A stretch of DNA of 64,000 nt. Source: JACVRW01 sp963734365 (GTDB lineage: Bacteria > Actinomycetota > Thermoleophilia > Solirubrobacterales > Thermoleophilaceae). The DNA lies in the NCBI GenBank assembly GCA_963734365.1, contig CAVTGV010000010.1:248001-312000 (forward strand), in the 5' to 3' direction. A program made the position numbers and the translations under genes. The notes beneath the pieces are model-generated. The model searched no databases. It was given only the letters and a program-made list of their open reading frames with translations, and had not been told where the DNA came from. Shown here in pieces: positions 33,817 through 42,771 of the stretch (positions within the stretch are counted from its first letter, which is position 1; each line of letters begins with the position of its first letter).

Positions 33817-35037
33817 TTGCGCGCCGCATGCCGAACGACTGAAACGGGAGAGGTTCCACTGAAACAGGTCAGGATTCATCTGAAGCTCATGATCGCCCTC
33901 GTGGCGCTGGTTGCGCTCGCCATTCCTGCCGCCGCGGAGGCGGCCAAGAAGGGGAAGGGTGGGCCGGAGGTCACCGTCATGACTCGGAACTTGTTCCTGG
34001 GCGCGGATCTCTCCCCGGCGATCGAGGCGCCGAGCATCCCGGAGGCGATTGACGGCGCGGGCACGGTGTGGAACGAGCTCCAGAGCACCAAGTTCCCGGA
34101 GCGGGCGGCGCCGCTCGCGCGAGAGATCAAGCGCTCGAAGGCAGATCTCGTCGGACTTCAGGAGGTGGCGCTCTGGCGCAAGCAGGTCCCCTCCGACGGT
34201 GGCGCGCCGCCCATCACCCCGATCCCGGGCGCCCAGCCGGCGAGCGTCGTGGAGTTCGACTTCCTCGCCCTGCTGCAGATGGAGCTGAAGAGGATCGGCG
34301 CGAAGTACCGCGTCGTCGTCGTGCAGGAGGAGTTCGGCGGCGAGCTGCCGGCCGACGTCGACCATTCGGACGCGACCGGCAACGGTCCGCTGGCCGGGTT
34401 CGGCGCGGACCTTGACGCGAGCCTGACGATGCGCGACGTGATCCTCGTCCGGAAGGGCACGAAGGTGAAGCTCGGCAAGACGAGGAAGGGCCACTTCGAC
34501 ACGCGCTACGAGCCGAGCGTGGGCGGGATCGTGATCCCGGTCGACCGCGGCTGGGTTTCCGTCGAGGCGAAGATCCGCGGCAAGAGCGCCAGAAAGGGCA
34601 AGAAGCCGCGCTACAGCCGCTTCCGCTTCATCGACACGCACCTCGAGGCGTTTGGCGATCCGACGATTCGCGAGGCGCAGGCGAAGGAGCTGATCGCGGG
34701 GCCGCTCGACACGCACAAGCAGGTGATCCTCGTGGGCGACCTCAACTCCGGCATCGCGCGCCACAACGAGCCCGAGCGGCCAGGCGACGACCTGGCCTTC
34801 CGCGCCCTCGCCGGGTTCGGCATGAAGGACAACGGCGCGATTCAGAGCTGTTGCTTCGACAGCCTCTTCGATCTCAACGCGGTCCTCGACCACACCGTCG
34901 ACCACGTGCTGACGAAGCCGGGGCTGAAGAAGGTCAGGGCCTACGTGACCGGCGACGACGCGGCCGAGCGGACTCCCTCCGGCCTCTGGCCGTCGGATCA
35001 CGGCGGAGTGGTGAGCCGGCTGCGGATGCGGAACTAG
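33817..35037 (+). CDS. Exported endonuclease/exonuclease/phosphatase family protein
   Basis: Metal-dependent EEP fold (DNase I-like) with an export signal (LKLMIALVALVALAIPAAAEA). Family motifs are VMTRNLFLGADLSPAI (first strand, catalytic Asn), LVGLQEVALWR (metal-binding Glu), FIDTHLEAF, VILVGDLNSG (Asp and Asn) and LWPSDHGGVV (Asp-His pair). The substrate is not readable: it could be nucleic acid, phospholipid or phosphoester. The start is uncertain: TTG 33817 begins the open frame, while CTG 33859 sits seven bases after GGGAGAGG and ATG 33890 would lose the basic signal N-region. First gene after the tRNA-Val site. Confidence 0.82.
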   Translation: MRAACRTTETGEVPLKQVRIHLKLMIALVALVALAIPAAAEAAKKGKGGPEVTVMTRNLFLGADLSPAIEAPSIPEAIDGAGTVWNELQSTKFPERAAPLAREIKRSKADLVGLQEVALWRKQVPSDGGAPPITPIPGAQPASVVEFDFLALLQMELKRIGAKYRVVVVQEEFGGELPADVDHSDATGNGPLAGFGADLDASLTMRDVILVRKGTKVKLGKTRKGHFDTRYEPSVGGIVIPVDRGWVSVEAKIRGKSARKGKKPRYSRFRFIDTHLEAFGDPTIREAQAKELIAGPLDTHKQVILVGDLNSGIARHNEPERPGDDLAFRALAGFGMKDNGAIQSCCFDSLFDLNAVLDHTVDHVLTKPGLKKVRAYVTGDDAAERTPSGLWPSDHGGVVSRLRMRN

Positions 35038-36075
35038 CGAGCCATAGCCACCGCCCCCAGGTCCCCGGTGCCAGGCTCGGGAAGTCCGCGAGCGTCGACG
35101 GGCCTAGGGTACGCGGCGACGGTTTCCGAGACGCCACCGTGCTCGCCGTGACCGTCTTCGCCGGCGGAGCGACGATCACGCACGCCATCGACATCGTCGA
35201 GACGGGCAACCTCGCGGCGAACAACACAGTTCAGAACGTAGCCACGTCCTCAGGCCCGCCGTCTTGGTCTGGCTGCTTCTCGCCATCCGGCGCTCCGCCT
35301 CCGCCGAGGGACATGCCGAAGAACCCGCGCTCCTGGGTCCGTGGCGGGATACGGCTGTGACCGCGGCCGCTCAGGCGACTGCCGTGGTATCGGCGACCTT
35401 CAGCCTCGGCTACGCCGTGAACCAGCCGGGAATTGGAGCCGCCGTCGGCAGCCTGCTCGCCGCGGCCACCACAGCACATGCCGTGCCGCGCGCAGCTCGG
35501 CGCCACGGTTGAGGGCGCTGGCGTCGGCTCGGTCGACCCGGCCTCGTGAAACAAGACGGAGGCGTCGGCCCGATCCGCGTACGAGGGCTCCCGCCGTTCG
35601 CGGCGGCGGCTTGTCGCCTCAGGGGCCGAAGGGCGCTTCGCACTCTTCTACTGTGGTCCCCGGTGCCCGCGCCGCGACGCTGTAAATCTCACCTGGCGGG
35701 AAGTCCTCAGCGGCGAACTCCCGCGCCACCCCGCCCCGGATCTGGATGTGCGCATCCGGTGAAGTCAAGATCGCTTCGCAGCTCGCGTGGTCGCTATTGG
35801 GAGCCGCGAGAGCGGTAGAGCCGCTTCCGCCTGGACGCGCAAGCGACGCCATCGACCGTCGCGACTGCTGCTTCCCATGCAAAGCGGGAGTGAGCTCCCG
35901 GCCGTGTCGGGGGCTACTGCTTTTCGTCCAAAGCGGTAGTCGGTAGTGGTCCTCGGCTCGGTGCGGGTTTCACGCGAAAGCGATAGCGAGTCAGCGAGCC
36001 GCGCTGCTCCTGCCTTTCGTCCGAACCGCTAGCGAGGCGGTTTGAGGGTCACGGCGCGAGATGACGGCAAGCCGA
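35038..36075. other. Gene-poor stretch, about 1 kb
   Basis: No convincing gene. Short frames exist, for example one near 35264-35512 with a hydrophobic Ala-rich end, but they lack ribosome sites and recognisable family. A stretch near 35100-35270 reads VTVFAGGATITHAIDIVETG and may be a gene remnant. The right end carries members of the short TCGTCC-type repeat. Confidence 0.5.
35868..36033. repeat. Cluster of short hairpin repeats (left cluster)
   Basis: Small imperfect hairpins: TGCTTCCCATGCAAAGCGG near 35869, a 10-bp arm hairpin from CTACTGCTTT to AAAGCGGTAG (35914-35939, one mismatch, loop TCGTCC), and CCTTTCGTCCGAACCGC (36013-36029). A further diverged copy (GTTTCACGCGAAAGCGATAG) is near 35966. 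Related copies occur at 38.3, 38.4, 38.8 and 40.8 kb. Confidence 0.6.
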
Positions 36076-37302
36076 CTACGGTGAGTCGGGTTGGACGACG
36101 AAGTCCTCCAACGCCCGTGCCTGTTGCTGCGCGGCCGGGCTGAGGAACCCATCGCATGCTCCCTTGGGGAACAGCGAGTTGACAACGGTGGCGGTGTCCC
36201 CGAGGAGCGTGCTCACATCGTCGCTTCCAAAGGCGGCCCGGCCGTCCAGCACGATGCGACTGAGATCCTCCCTTACCCTGGCAAGGGTCTCCTGGTCCTC
36301 CGCCGAGAAACGGTCTCTGCTCCTCCAAGCCCGCTCCATGACCCTCGACACGACGACCGCGTCAGCGTAGGTGGCGAGCGGAGTGTTCGGCACGAACGCG
36401 GGTGGCGTGTCCGTGTTCGCCAGGCGGCGAGTCACACGGCGGGCGATGGCGATCTGCTGATCGAGCTTCCCGAAGTCGACCACGCCGATCTCGTCGTCGT
36501 TGGTGTGGTAGCACGGCCCGGTCGCATCGGTGAAGAAGACGCTGGGCACCTGCTTGGCGAGGAACGACGCGTAGTCGCTGCGGTTCTGCCCGAAGATCGA
36601 GCTGACCGTCTCCGTGTCCAACGTCTGGGCGCCGATCGCGGAGCGCACGATCCTCTCGAAGCGGGGGCCGCCGGTTTCGGCGGCGATCGCGAAGCTGGTG
36701 TTGCGCAGGCTGGGGAGCAGGTTCGAGCCCTGATTGTCGAGATTGACGTAGCCGACCGTGTCCGCCAGCGGGACAAGCGGGTGATCGACGTAGTACCGCG
36801 AGCCGACGAGCCCGTCCTCCTCCGCGTCCCAGAGCGCCACCACCACCGACCGGCGAGGCTTCACCCGCTGCGCCGCGATGGACCGGGCAATGGCCAGCAC
36901 GACGGCCACCCCGGCCGCGTTGTCAGTAGCCCCGTTGCAGATCGTGTCTCCCGCCGACTTGTACTGACAGGAGCTCCCGAGGTGGTCGTAGTGGGCGCCC
37001 ACCACGACGTACTTGTTGGCCAGGTCGGTGCCGCGGATCACGGAGACCACGTTCGTTCCGCCGGGCAGGGTCTGTATGTAAGCCGCATCGCCGGAAGCCC
37101 CCATATTGAGCCCCGTCGAGATCGGCTTCAGCTCATCTATCAGGAACTCGCGAGCCAGCGCCGAGCCGGAAGTCCCGTTGTTGCGGCCGCCGGTCGCGTC
37201 CCCCGCCAGCCTGCCCACGTCGTACTGCGTACAGCCGCACAGAACCACACAGACCGCGACTGCAGCGACGGAGAGGCTCGACCGGGGACCGCGTGACGCC
37301 AT
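36076..37302 (-). CDS. M28-family metallopeptidase, probable lipoprotein
   Basis: Zinc aminopeptidase/carboxypeptidase-like exoenzyme. The start is ATG 37302 (ASRGPRSSLSVAAVAV). A hydrophobic signal ends in VVLCGCTQ, a possible lipobox. M28 zinc motifs are VVVGAHYDHLGS (His-x-Asp), NGATDNAAGVAVVLAIAR (bridging Asp), VALWDAEEDGLVGSRYYVDH (catalytic Glu-Glu) and YHTNDDEIGVVDFGKL (C-terminal His). About 408 residues. The frame is open upstream to 38103, but that stretch overlaps the sialidase-like gene on the other strand and is not part of this protein. Its N-terminal side abuts the truncated sialidase-like gene. Confidence 0.85.
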   Translation of the reverse strand: MASRGPRSSLSVAAVAVCVVLCGCTQYDVGRLAGDATGGRNNGTSGSALAREFLIDELKPISTGLNMGASGDAAYIQTLPGGTNVVSVIRGTDLANKYVVVGAHYDHLGSSCQYKSAGDTICNGATDNAAGVAVVLAIARSIAAQRVKPRRSVVVALWDAEEDGLVGSRYYVDHPLVPLADTVGYVNLDNQGSNLLPSLRNTSFAIAAETGGPRFERIVRSAIGAQTLDTETVSSIFGQNRSDYASFLAKQVPSVFFTDATGPCYHTNDDEIGVVDFGKLDQQIAIARRVTRRLANTDTPPAFVPNTPLATYADAVVVSRVMERAWRSRDRFSAEDQETLARVREDLSRIVLDGRAAFGSDDVSTLLGDTATVVNSLFPKGACDGFLSPAAQQQARALEDFVVQPDSP

Positions 37303-37377
37303 CACACCATCCTGCTTCGGGACGCAGCGCAACACTACCGGCTTCGAAGACAGGCCCGGCACTTGGCCGGCGCCTGA

Positions 37378-38178
37378 ACCAGCACGGAGCGCGCTCCTGG
37401 GGCCCAGACCATCGGCAATCAGATCGTGGTCCTGCCGAACGGCGACCTGGTGATGCTGTTCAACCTGATCCGTAACGTCGGCGCGAACACCAACCGCGGC
37501 TTCACCGCAGCCGTGATGCGGTCGACCGACAAGGGCGAGACCTGGTCGGCCCCGATCGAGATCGATCGCATGATCACGGACGGCGTGACCGATCCGGCCG
37601 ACGGCCACGGCGTGCGCACCGGCGACCTGATCCCGCAGATCGCCGTCGACGACGACAGCGGCGCGTTGTACGTCGTCTGGCAGGACGATCGCTTCACCGG
37701 TGAGGAACAAATCGCCTTCTCGAGCTCCACAGACGGAGGACTGACCTGGTCGGACACACAGCGGATCAGCAAGGTCGGCGGCGTCAATCAAGCGTTCATT
37801 CCGACCGTGAGGGTCGCGGACGACGGAACGGTGGCCGTGCAGCACTACGACTTCCGCTTCGACGATCCGGCGACCACCCCGCCGCTGACCACCGACGTCT
37901 GGCTCCTGCGCTCCGCCGACGGCGGCGCCAACTGGACCGAGGAACGGATCGGCAGTGGCACGCCCGGAGCGGTGACCCCCGGCGACGGCACGGGCTCGTT
38001 CGACATGACGACGGCGCCGGATGCGCTCGGCTACTTCGTCGGAGACTACGCCGGCCTCGATTTCGCCGGCGGCGGAGTGGAGCCCGGCTTCAAGCCATTC
38101 CACGTCCGGGCCAACAGCGGCAACCTGCTGAACCGCACCGACGTGTTCTCGACGACCGCATCCGTCAGCGGTCCGTAG
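37378..38178 (+). pseudogene. 5'-truncated sialidase/BNR-repeat protein
   Basis: The frame opens right after a stop at 37375 and has no signal peptide or good start; GTG 37426 is the first start codon. Three Asp-box (BNR) motifs are visible: STDKGETWS, STDGGLTWSD and SADGGANWTEE. These are typical of exo-alpha-sialidase-like beta-propellers, which need about six blades, so the N-terminal half is missing. Sequence homology seems to begin near AQTIGNQIVVLPNGDL, next to the start region of the divergent M28 gene. The 5' part was probably lost in a rearrangement. Confidence 0.65.
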
Positions 38179-38271
38179 AGGGTTAGACGCCCTGCCGCCC
38201 GCCCGGCGGCAGGGCGTCCTCTTGCGCTAGAAGACGAGAGCGACGACAGGGGAGTTGGAGCGCGCACCGTC

Positions 38272-38398
38272 GCTGCCGCTTTCCATGCAAAGCGCGTGGC
38301 CGGGCGACGACTCGATGTGGGGACGGTCCCCCTCGCACCCCTCGCCGGAAACCGCTGGGCCTGCGGCTCTGAGTGTCTTTTCGTCCGAAGCGGCACTC
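38272..38398. repeat. Cluster of short hairpin repeats (middle cluster)
   Basis: CGCTTTCCATGCAAAGCG (perfect 6-bp arms, near 38277-38294) and GTCTTTTCGTCCGAAGCGGC (38375-38394, flanked by GAGTG/CACTC). These are in the same order, CATGC type then TCGTCC type, as in the left cluster. The 230 bases between the sialidase remnant and the DUF1801 gene hold nothing else. Confidence 0.6.
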
Positions 38399-38407
38399 CA
38401 GTCGCGG

Positions 38408-38806
38408 CTACGAAGCGTTCAGCTCAGCCGCAGAACGGACGAGGGCTTTGAAGGCCTCCTCGTCAATGCCGTCTCCCTCGTGGAGGTCGATGGCGCGCCT
38501 CACCTTGCCTTCGAGGCTGGAGTTGAAGAGGCCGGCTGGATCCTCCAGGGAAGCTCCCGTGGCGAAGGTGAGCTTCACCTTGTCCTCGTAGGTCTCGCCC
38601 GTGAGAATGATGCCCTCGTGGGACCAAACCGGGACGCCGAACGGGTTCGACGCCTTCCGCCATTTGATCTCTTCGACGACGTCGGGAACGGCCTGCTTGG
38701 TGAGCCCGCGGATTCGGGAGAGCATCTGTCCGCGCCAATCGTCCAGTTTCTTGATCTTCGCGTCGATCAGCTCAGACGGTGTCTCTGATTCGGGCTCGGC
38801 GGGCAT
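38408..38806 (-). CDS. DUF1801 (YdhG-like) domain protein
   Basis: About 132 residues. The pattern fits the DUF1801/YdhG alpha-beta fold: LDDWRGQMLSRIRGLTKQA, VVEEIKWRKASNPFGVPVWS, GIILTGETYEDKVKLTFATG, and a C-terminal IDEEAFKALVRSAAEL. The start is ATG 38806 (MPAEPESETP); the frame is open further upstream, but that part contains repeat sequence. Family members are small cytosolic proteins of unknown function, often next to stress or resistance genes. Confidence 0.8.
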   Translation of the reverse strand: MPAEPESETPSELIDAKIKKLDDWRGQMLSRIRGLTKQAVPDVVEEIKWRKASNPFGVPVWSHEGIILTGETYEDKVKLTFATGASLEDPAGLFNSSLEGKVRRAIDLHEGDGIDEEAFKALVRSAAELNAS

Positions 38807-38821
38807 GGCTGGACCATGCCA

Positions 38822-38860
38822 GAGTGCCGCATTCCATGCAGAGGAGCACTTCCGCTCCTC
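38822..38860. repeat. Hairpin repeat upstream of the DUF1801 gene
   Basis: A CATGC-type repeat relative (CGCATTCCATGCAGAGG) bracketed by AGTGC/GCACT is followed at once by a perfect 7-bp hairpin GAGGAGC-ACTTCC-GCTCCTC (38841-38860). Confidence 0.5.
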
Positions 38861-38903
38861 GCCCATTGCGATAGCGCGGCGCGCCGTCCCGTCAACTCGG
38901 GCG

Positions 38904-40646
38904 CTATGGAAGCAGCAGCCAGGCGGGCGCGCAGTTGTCGCCCGCTAGGTGGAAGTTGGTGGCGTCGATGAAGCCCCAGGGACCGGTCGCGTTGTCGGCG
39001 ATCATCAGCCGCAGCGGCTCTCCGGCGAACTCTCTGATGTTCCAGCGGACGTCCTGGTAGGCGTCGCTGTTCCAGCCGAAGGACTCGCGGACGATCTCGC
39101 GGTCGTGGTAGAGGCGGACCGACGCGACGTTGCGCGTCTGGAAGTCGCCCGGGGTGAAGACCCCGCCGCCGTGGATCCGGAAGCAGAGCGTGGTGGCGTG
39201 GTTGTCGAGCGTGAAGTCCTGGTAGAGCGCGCCCTGCACGTCTTCGCCGTTCTGCTCGCCGGGACCAGGGGGCACGTAGCTGCTGACGTAGTGGCGATTC
39301 TCGAGCGTCACGACGCGGAACGGAGTGCCCAGGCGCTCCCAGCCGTTGATTCCGTCGTCGAAGTCGCCGTTGCGGATCGTCGGGCGCGGCAGACCGGCGC
39401 CGCGATCCGGCGGGCCGACCGTGCCTCCTCGCGGGACGAGGACGGTCCGCATGAGATGGACCTTGTATGGGTTCCAGCTGGAGTGGGCGTAGACGACGGA
39501 GAGGCGTCCGCGCTCCCAGCGAAAGAAGCGCGGGATCAGGTAGGGCCCGTACTCGCCGCCGAACACGTCGCGGCCGCGAAGGTGGTCGGGCTCGGCGAGG
39601 CCGTCGTCGGGGTTCGTCCCGCCGCCGGTCGAGCGGTGCTGGGTCACGTCATAGCCGCTGTCGGCCGCAGTGGCGTCGAACATCACGATCGGTTCGCTCC
39701 ACGGTCCCCACGGCCGGCGCGCCGTGCGCAGGTAGTGACCGCGCGGGCGGGCGCCGTTGTTGCTGTTGCAGTTGTAGGCCATCAGGAAGAGGCCGCTCCT
39801 GGGATCGCGGCGCACGGACAGCTCGCCGACGCAAGGCGGGGTGTCCTCGACGATCGGGCGCGCGTTGCTCTCGCCCTGCACCCAGGCCAAGCGGCCGTCC
39901 CCGAGTGGCTGGCCGAGGTAGCGCCACTGATCGCGACGGGCGATTGCATGCGCGCGGAAGCGGGCCAGCCGAACCGCGCTGCGGCGATACGGGTTACCGG
40001 CGCCGAACAGGTAGACGTAGCCCTTGTACTCGACTGCGCTGACGTTCAGGAAGCGCGAGCTCTCAACCACCTGGTCGAGGACGAAGCGCCCCGTCTGCAT
40101 CGTGTCGGCGTCGAGATGGCCCAGAACCTGATGGTCGTAGCTCCCCGAATGCCAGCCGCTCACGAAGAACACGTAGGTCCTGCCGTTGGCGTGGATGCCC
40201 TCCACTGGGACCTCGAAGCTGCCGTGGCTCGCGCCCGGCACGCGCAGCGGGGCGAACGACCCGTCGGCGGCGGCGGCCCAGCTAAGCCGCGGCATCTGAA
40301 AGCGGTCGGCGCTGCGGGCGTCCGTCACCGCGATCGAGTCGTCGAACAGGGTGCCGCCACCCTCAACCAAGGGCTGACCGCTGAACACCAACGAGGAGTC
40401 GCCGAAGAGGAAGTACAGCCGCCCGCGGCTCTCGAAGCTCACGCCGAGGTCGGTCCCGGGCATGCCGAGAGTGCCATTGGCGCGATGGTTCAACTCGTTG
40501 ACCCCGCCCTTCCCGGGCGCCGTCACTAGCTGGCCGAGGTGCTCGGTGTAGGCCTTCTCGAGCACCGGCGGATCGACGGCACCCGCCGGGGTCGCCACGC
40601 CCAACAGGATTACCGAGGTGGCGACCGCGAGTCGCACACCGCGCAT
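38904..40646 (-). CDS. Secreted DUF4185-type protein (putative glycosidase-like propeller with C-terminal jelly roll)
   Basis: 580 residues. The signal peptide is MRGVRLAVATSVILLGVATP. The first 400 residues resemble DUF4185 / five-bladed propeller glycosidase-like proteins: GVSFESRGRLYFLFGDSSLV, DDSIAVTDARSADRFQMPRL, RTYVFFVSGWHSGS, LFLMAYNCNSNNG, WGPWSEPIVMFDATAA, and SVVYAHSSWNPYKVHL. The last 140 residues (NGDFDDGINGWERLG onward) look like a carbohydrate-binding galactose-binding-like domain. Probably extracellular polysaccharide binding or degradation. No catalytic residues can be assigned. Confidence 0.72.
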   Translation of the reverse strand: MRGVRLAVATSVILLGVATPAGAVDPPVLEKAYTEHLGQLVTAPGKGGVNELNHRANGTLGMPGTDLGVSFESRGRLYFLFGDSSLVFSGQPLVEGGGTLFDDSIAVTDARSADRFQMPRLSWAAAADGSFAPLRVPGASHGSFEVPVEGIHANGRTYVFFVSGWHSGSYDHQVLGHLDADTMQTGRFVLDQVVESSRFLNVSAVEYKGYVYLFGAGNPYRRSAVRLARFRAHAIARRDQWRYLGQPLGDGRLAWVQGESNARPIVEDTPPCVGELSVRRDPRSGLFLMAYNCNSNNGARPRGHYLRTARRPWGPWSEPIVMFDATAADSGYDVTQHRSTGGGTNPDDGLAEPDHLRGRDVFGGEYGPYLIPRFFRWERGRLSVVYAHSSWNPYKVHLMRTVLVPRGGTVGPPDRGAGLPRPTIRNGDFDDGINGWERLGTPFRVVTLENRHYVSSYVPPGPGEQNGEDVQGALYQDFTLDNHATTLCFRIHGGGVFTPGDFQTRNVASVRLYHDREIVRESFGWNSDAYQDVRWNIREFAGEPLRLMIADNATGPWGFIDATNFHLAGDNCAPAWLLLP

Positions 40647-41118
40647 TGCGCGACGCTACCAGCCTTGGCGCTGACCGCGGAGGAAACGCGAGCGTCCTCG
40701 AGCCCCCGCCGACTGCTCCTTGCGCGTGAAAAACCAGCACCGGGCCCGGCGACGACTCCCGACTACCGCTTGGACGATGCCCGAGAGCGCCACCGAGGCC
40801 GGCATCGACTACTGCAACCACTGAGGTAGGCGGGCCGCGCTGACGCGCTCACCGTGGTCCTCCCTGTCGTCCGATGCGGGCACGCGCTTCGATCCGTCGA
40901 TGGCTGCTGCGCTGAAGGCGTTGCGGATGCGTGCCTCGGCGTGACTTTGGGTTGTGAGCCTCGTCTTGCGGGCCGGCGACCTTGGTTGTGGACGCCCCGC
41001 GACGAGTGGGCCAAAGCCCAGCCGTGCGGCTAGCCGCACTGTGCCCGGCAGCGATCCGCACGGCGAGACGCCAGCTAGCCACATCTCGCGTGCGCTCGTC
41101 CAGCGCAATCCTTCGGCC
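40647..41118. other. Non-coding stretch with two diverged short repeats
   Basis: No supported gene in about 470 bases. CCGCTTGGACGA at 40766-40777 is an inverted copy of the TCGTCC repeat core found at 35.9, 36.0 and 38.4 kb, and TCGTCCGATGCGG at 40867-40879 is another diverged copy. Confidence 0.5.
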
Positions 41119-41400
41119 ATGATGCTCAAGAGATCGGAAACCGACCGGGTGATCGCCGGCGTCGCCGGCGGGATCGCGCAGCGGTTGGGCCTCAGCTCGA
41201 CGCTCGTACGGCTGGCTTGGGTGGTGTTCATCCTTTTCGGCGGCTTCGGCGTGCTGGCCTACGTGATCCTCTGGATCGCGCTGCCCAAGGGCACGGCGCA
41301 CATCCCCGCGATCCGAGTCGCCGAGGAGCGCTACGCGCGCGGTGAGATCGACGCCGCGGAGCTCGAGCGGATCCGGGGCGACCTGCAGGTGGCGCCATGA
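41119..41400 (+). CDS. PspC-domain membrane protein with a SHOCT-like tail
   Basis: 93 residues. The PspC domain is RVIAGVAGGIAQRLGLSSTLVRLAWVVF followed by a second membrane segment (FGVLAYVILWIALPKG). The C-terminus EERYARGEIDAAELERIRGDL is a SHOCT-like motif. The start is ATG 41119; the frame upstream to 40954 lies in repeat sequence. PspC proteins sense or report envelope stress. The stop overlaps the next gene (ATGA), which has the same tail. Confidence 0.85.
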   Translation: MMLKRSETDRVIAGVAGGIAQRLGLSSTLVRLAWVVFILFGGFGVLAYVILWIALPKGTAHIPAIRVAEERYARGEIDAAELERIRGDLQVAP

Positions 41401-41660
41401 CGGCCATCCTTCTCGCCCCCATTGGTGCGCTGGCGATCGTTTGGGGGTTCATGGGGATCGCCTTCTGGATCCTGCTGATCGCGCTAATCGTGCTCCTTGT
41501 CCGGCGGACGCGGCCGGCCGCCCGCGATTCTGGTGGACCGGCCGTGCATCTATTGCAAGAGCGCTACGCGCGCGGCGAAATAACCCGCGAGGACTTCCTC
41601 GAACGCCGGGCCGTGCTCGGTGGCAGTTCACCCGGGGCGCCGGGCGACGACCCACGATAG
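41397..41660 (+). CDS. SHOCT-domain membrane protein
   Basis: 87 residues. One or two hydrophobic segments (ALAIVWGFMGIAFWILLIAL, then IVLLVRRTRP) are followed by a SHOCT motif (LLQERYARGEITREDFLERR). It overlaps the PspC gene by four bases, so the two are coupled. The shared ERYARGEI motif suggests the two proteins interact or oligomerise through their tails. Function unknown. Confidence 0.8.
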   Translation: MTAILLAPIGALAIVWGFMGIAFWILLIALIVLLVRRTRPAARDSGGPAVHLLQERYARGEITREDFLERRAVLGGSSPGAPGDDPR

Positions 41661-41866
41661 GCACACGCCTACGCGATGCCTGGAGCGGTCGGAATGCCTA
41701 TCTCGTCCTCATGGTCGTAGGCATCCCTCTGGCGGCCGTCGCGGCCGGGCGTAGGTCCGGCCGAACCACGTGGTGTCACCGGCGCCGAAGCGACACAAGT
41801 TCGCCGTGCGTTCGCGCGTGTCGTAGACGACGAGGGCTGCCGTCGCGATCAGGCGTCTAGGAGCGA

Positions 41867-41888
41867 TACATCAAATTGGTTTGATGTA
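41867..41888. promoter_or_regulatory. Perfect palindromic ArsR operator
   Basis: Arms TACATCAAA and TTTGATGTA (9 bp, exact) around TTGG, ending 8 bases before the GTG start of the ArsR-ArsC fusion. ATCAA-N6-TTGAT is the known core of ArsR-type arsenic operators, so autoregulation by the fusion protein is very likely. Confidence 0.85.
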
Positions 41889-41896
41889 CTCTTGCC

Positions 41897-42769
41897 GTGA
41901 TGCGCAGGGCGGCTCGTGCCCACATGGCCCCACCTCCGCGATTTCTGCGGCTGGCCGGCCACCCACTGCGTTGGCGGCTGTTGACCGAGCTGGCGCGCAG
42001 CGATCGGCGGGTCGGTGAGCTCTGCGAGCTCGCCGACCAGCGACAGAGCCTCGTCTCGTATCACCTACGCCAGCTCCGCGACGGCGGACTCGTCTCGGCG
42101 CGTCGCAGCCTCGCCGACGGTCGGGACAGCTACTACGTCCTCGAGCTAGTGCGCTGCGGTGAGCTGCTCGGCACCGCGGGCGCCTCGCTGCATCCGGGGC
42201 TGGCGTCGACCATGGGCTCACACGGAGGCCGGGGCCGCGGCTGTGCGCGGGCGCGCGTGCTGTTTCTGTGCACGGGCAACAGCGCGCGCTCGCAGATGGC
42301 CGAGGCGCTGGCTCAACACCTGTCCGAAGGCGCGGTGAGTGCGGCCAGCGCCGGCAGCCATCCCAAGCCGCTGCATCCCGCCGCGGTGCGGGTGATGCGC
42401 GAGCGCGGAATCGATCTCACGGGCCGCCGTTCCAGGCACCTCAGCGAATTCAGCGACCGGCGCTTTGACTACGTCATCAGCCTCTGCGACCGCGTGCGCG
42501 AACTCTGCCCCGAGTTCCCCGGCACGCCGCAGGCGATGCACTGGAGCGTCCGCGACCCGGCACGCGATGCGCGAACAGACGACGACAGCCTGCCGGCCTT
42601 CGAGCGCACAGCCGTAGAGCTCGAGAAGCGCGTCGGCTTTCTGCTCGAGGCGATCGAACACACCACAGACCCCCAGGAGGTCAGCGAGCATGCCGCGAAT
42701 CACCGGCCTGCTCGTCGTCCTGCTACCAAGAAGGAGCCGCTTGGGCCTGCAACTGTGAAAGGAGGCTGA
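41897..42769 (+). CDS. ArsR-family regulator fused to arsenate reductase (LMW phosphatase type)
   Basis: 290-residue two-domain protein. Residues 1-95 are an ArsR winged helix (RFLRLAGHPLRWRLLTELA, then QSLVSYHLRQLRDGGLVSAR). Residues 118-265 are a low-molecular-weight protein-tyrosine-phosphatase/arsenate-reductase domain with the P-loop FLCTGNSARSQMAEALA (CX5R) and DYVISLCDRVRELCPEF with extra Cys residues as in thioredoxin-linked ArsC. A Lys/Pro-rich tail ends it. GTG 41897 or ATG 41900 starts the gene; no Shine-Dalgarno is visible, so a leaderless mRNA is possible. A perfect operator lies just upstream. No arsenite pump gene follows; a cupin gene does. Confidence 0.88.
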   Translation: MMRRAARAHMAPPPRFLRLAGHPLRWRLLTELARSDRRVGELCELADQRQSLVSYHLRQLRDGGLVSARRSLADGRDSYYVLELVRCGELLGTAGASLHPGLASTMGSHGGRGRGCARARVLFLCTGNSARSQMAEALAQHLSEGAVSAASAGSHPKPLHPAAVRVMRERGIDLTGRRSRHLSEFSDRRFDYVISLCDRVRELCPEFPGTPQAMHWSVRDPARDARTDDDSLPAFERTAVELEKRVGFLLEAIEHTTDPQEVSEHAANHRPARRPATKKEPLGPATVKGG

Positions 42770-42771
42770 CC

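Noticed and set aside
35264..35512. Small hydrophobic frame in the gene-poor stretch
   Set aside because: No ribosome site, no family, and it is surrounded by remnant-like sequence.
37303..38103. N-terminal extension of the M28 peptidase frame
   Set aside because: It overlaps the sialidase-like coding region on the other strand and precedes a clear signal peptide starting at 37302.
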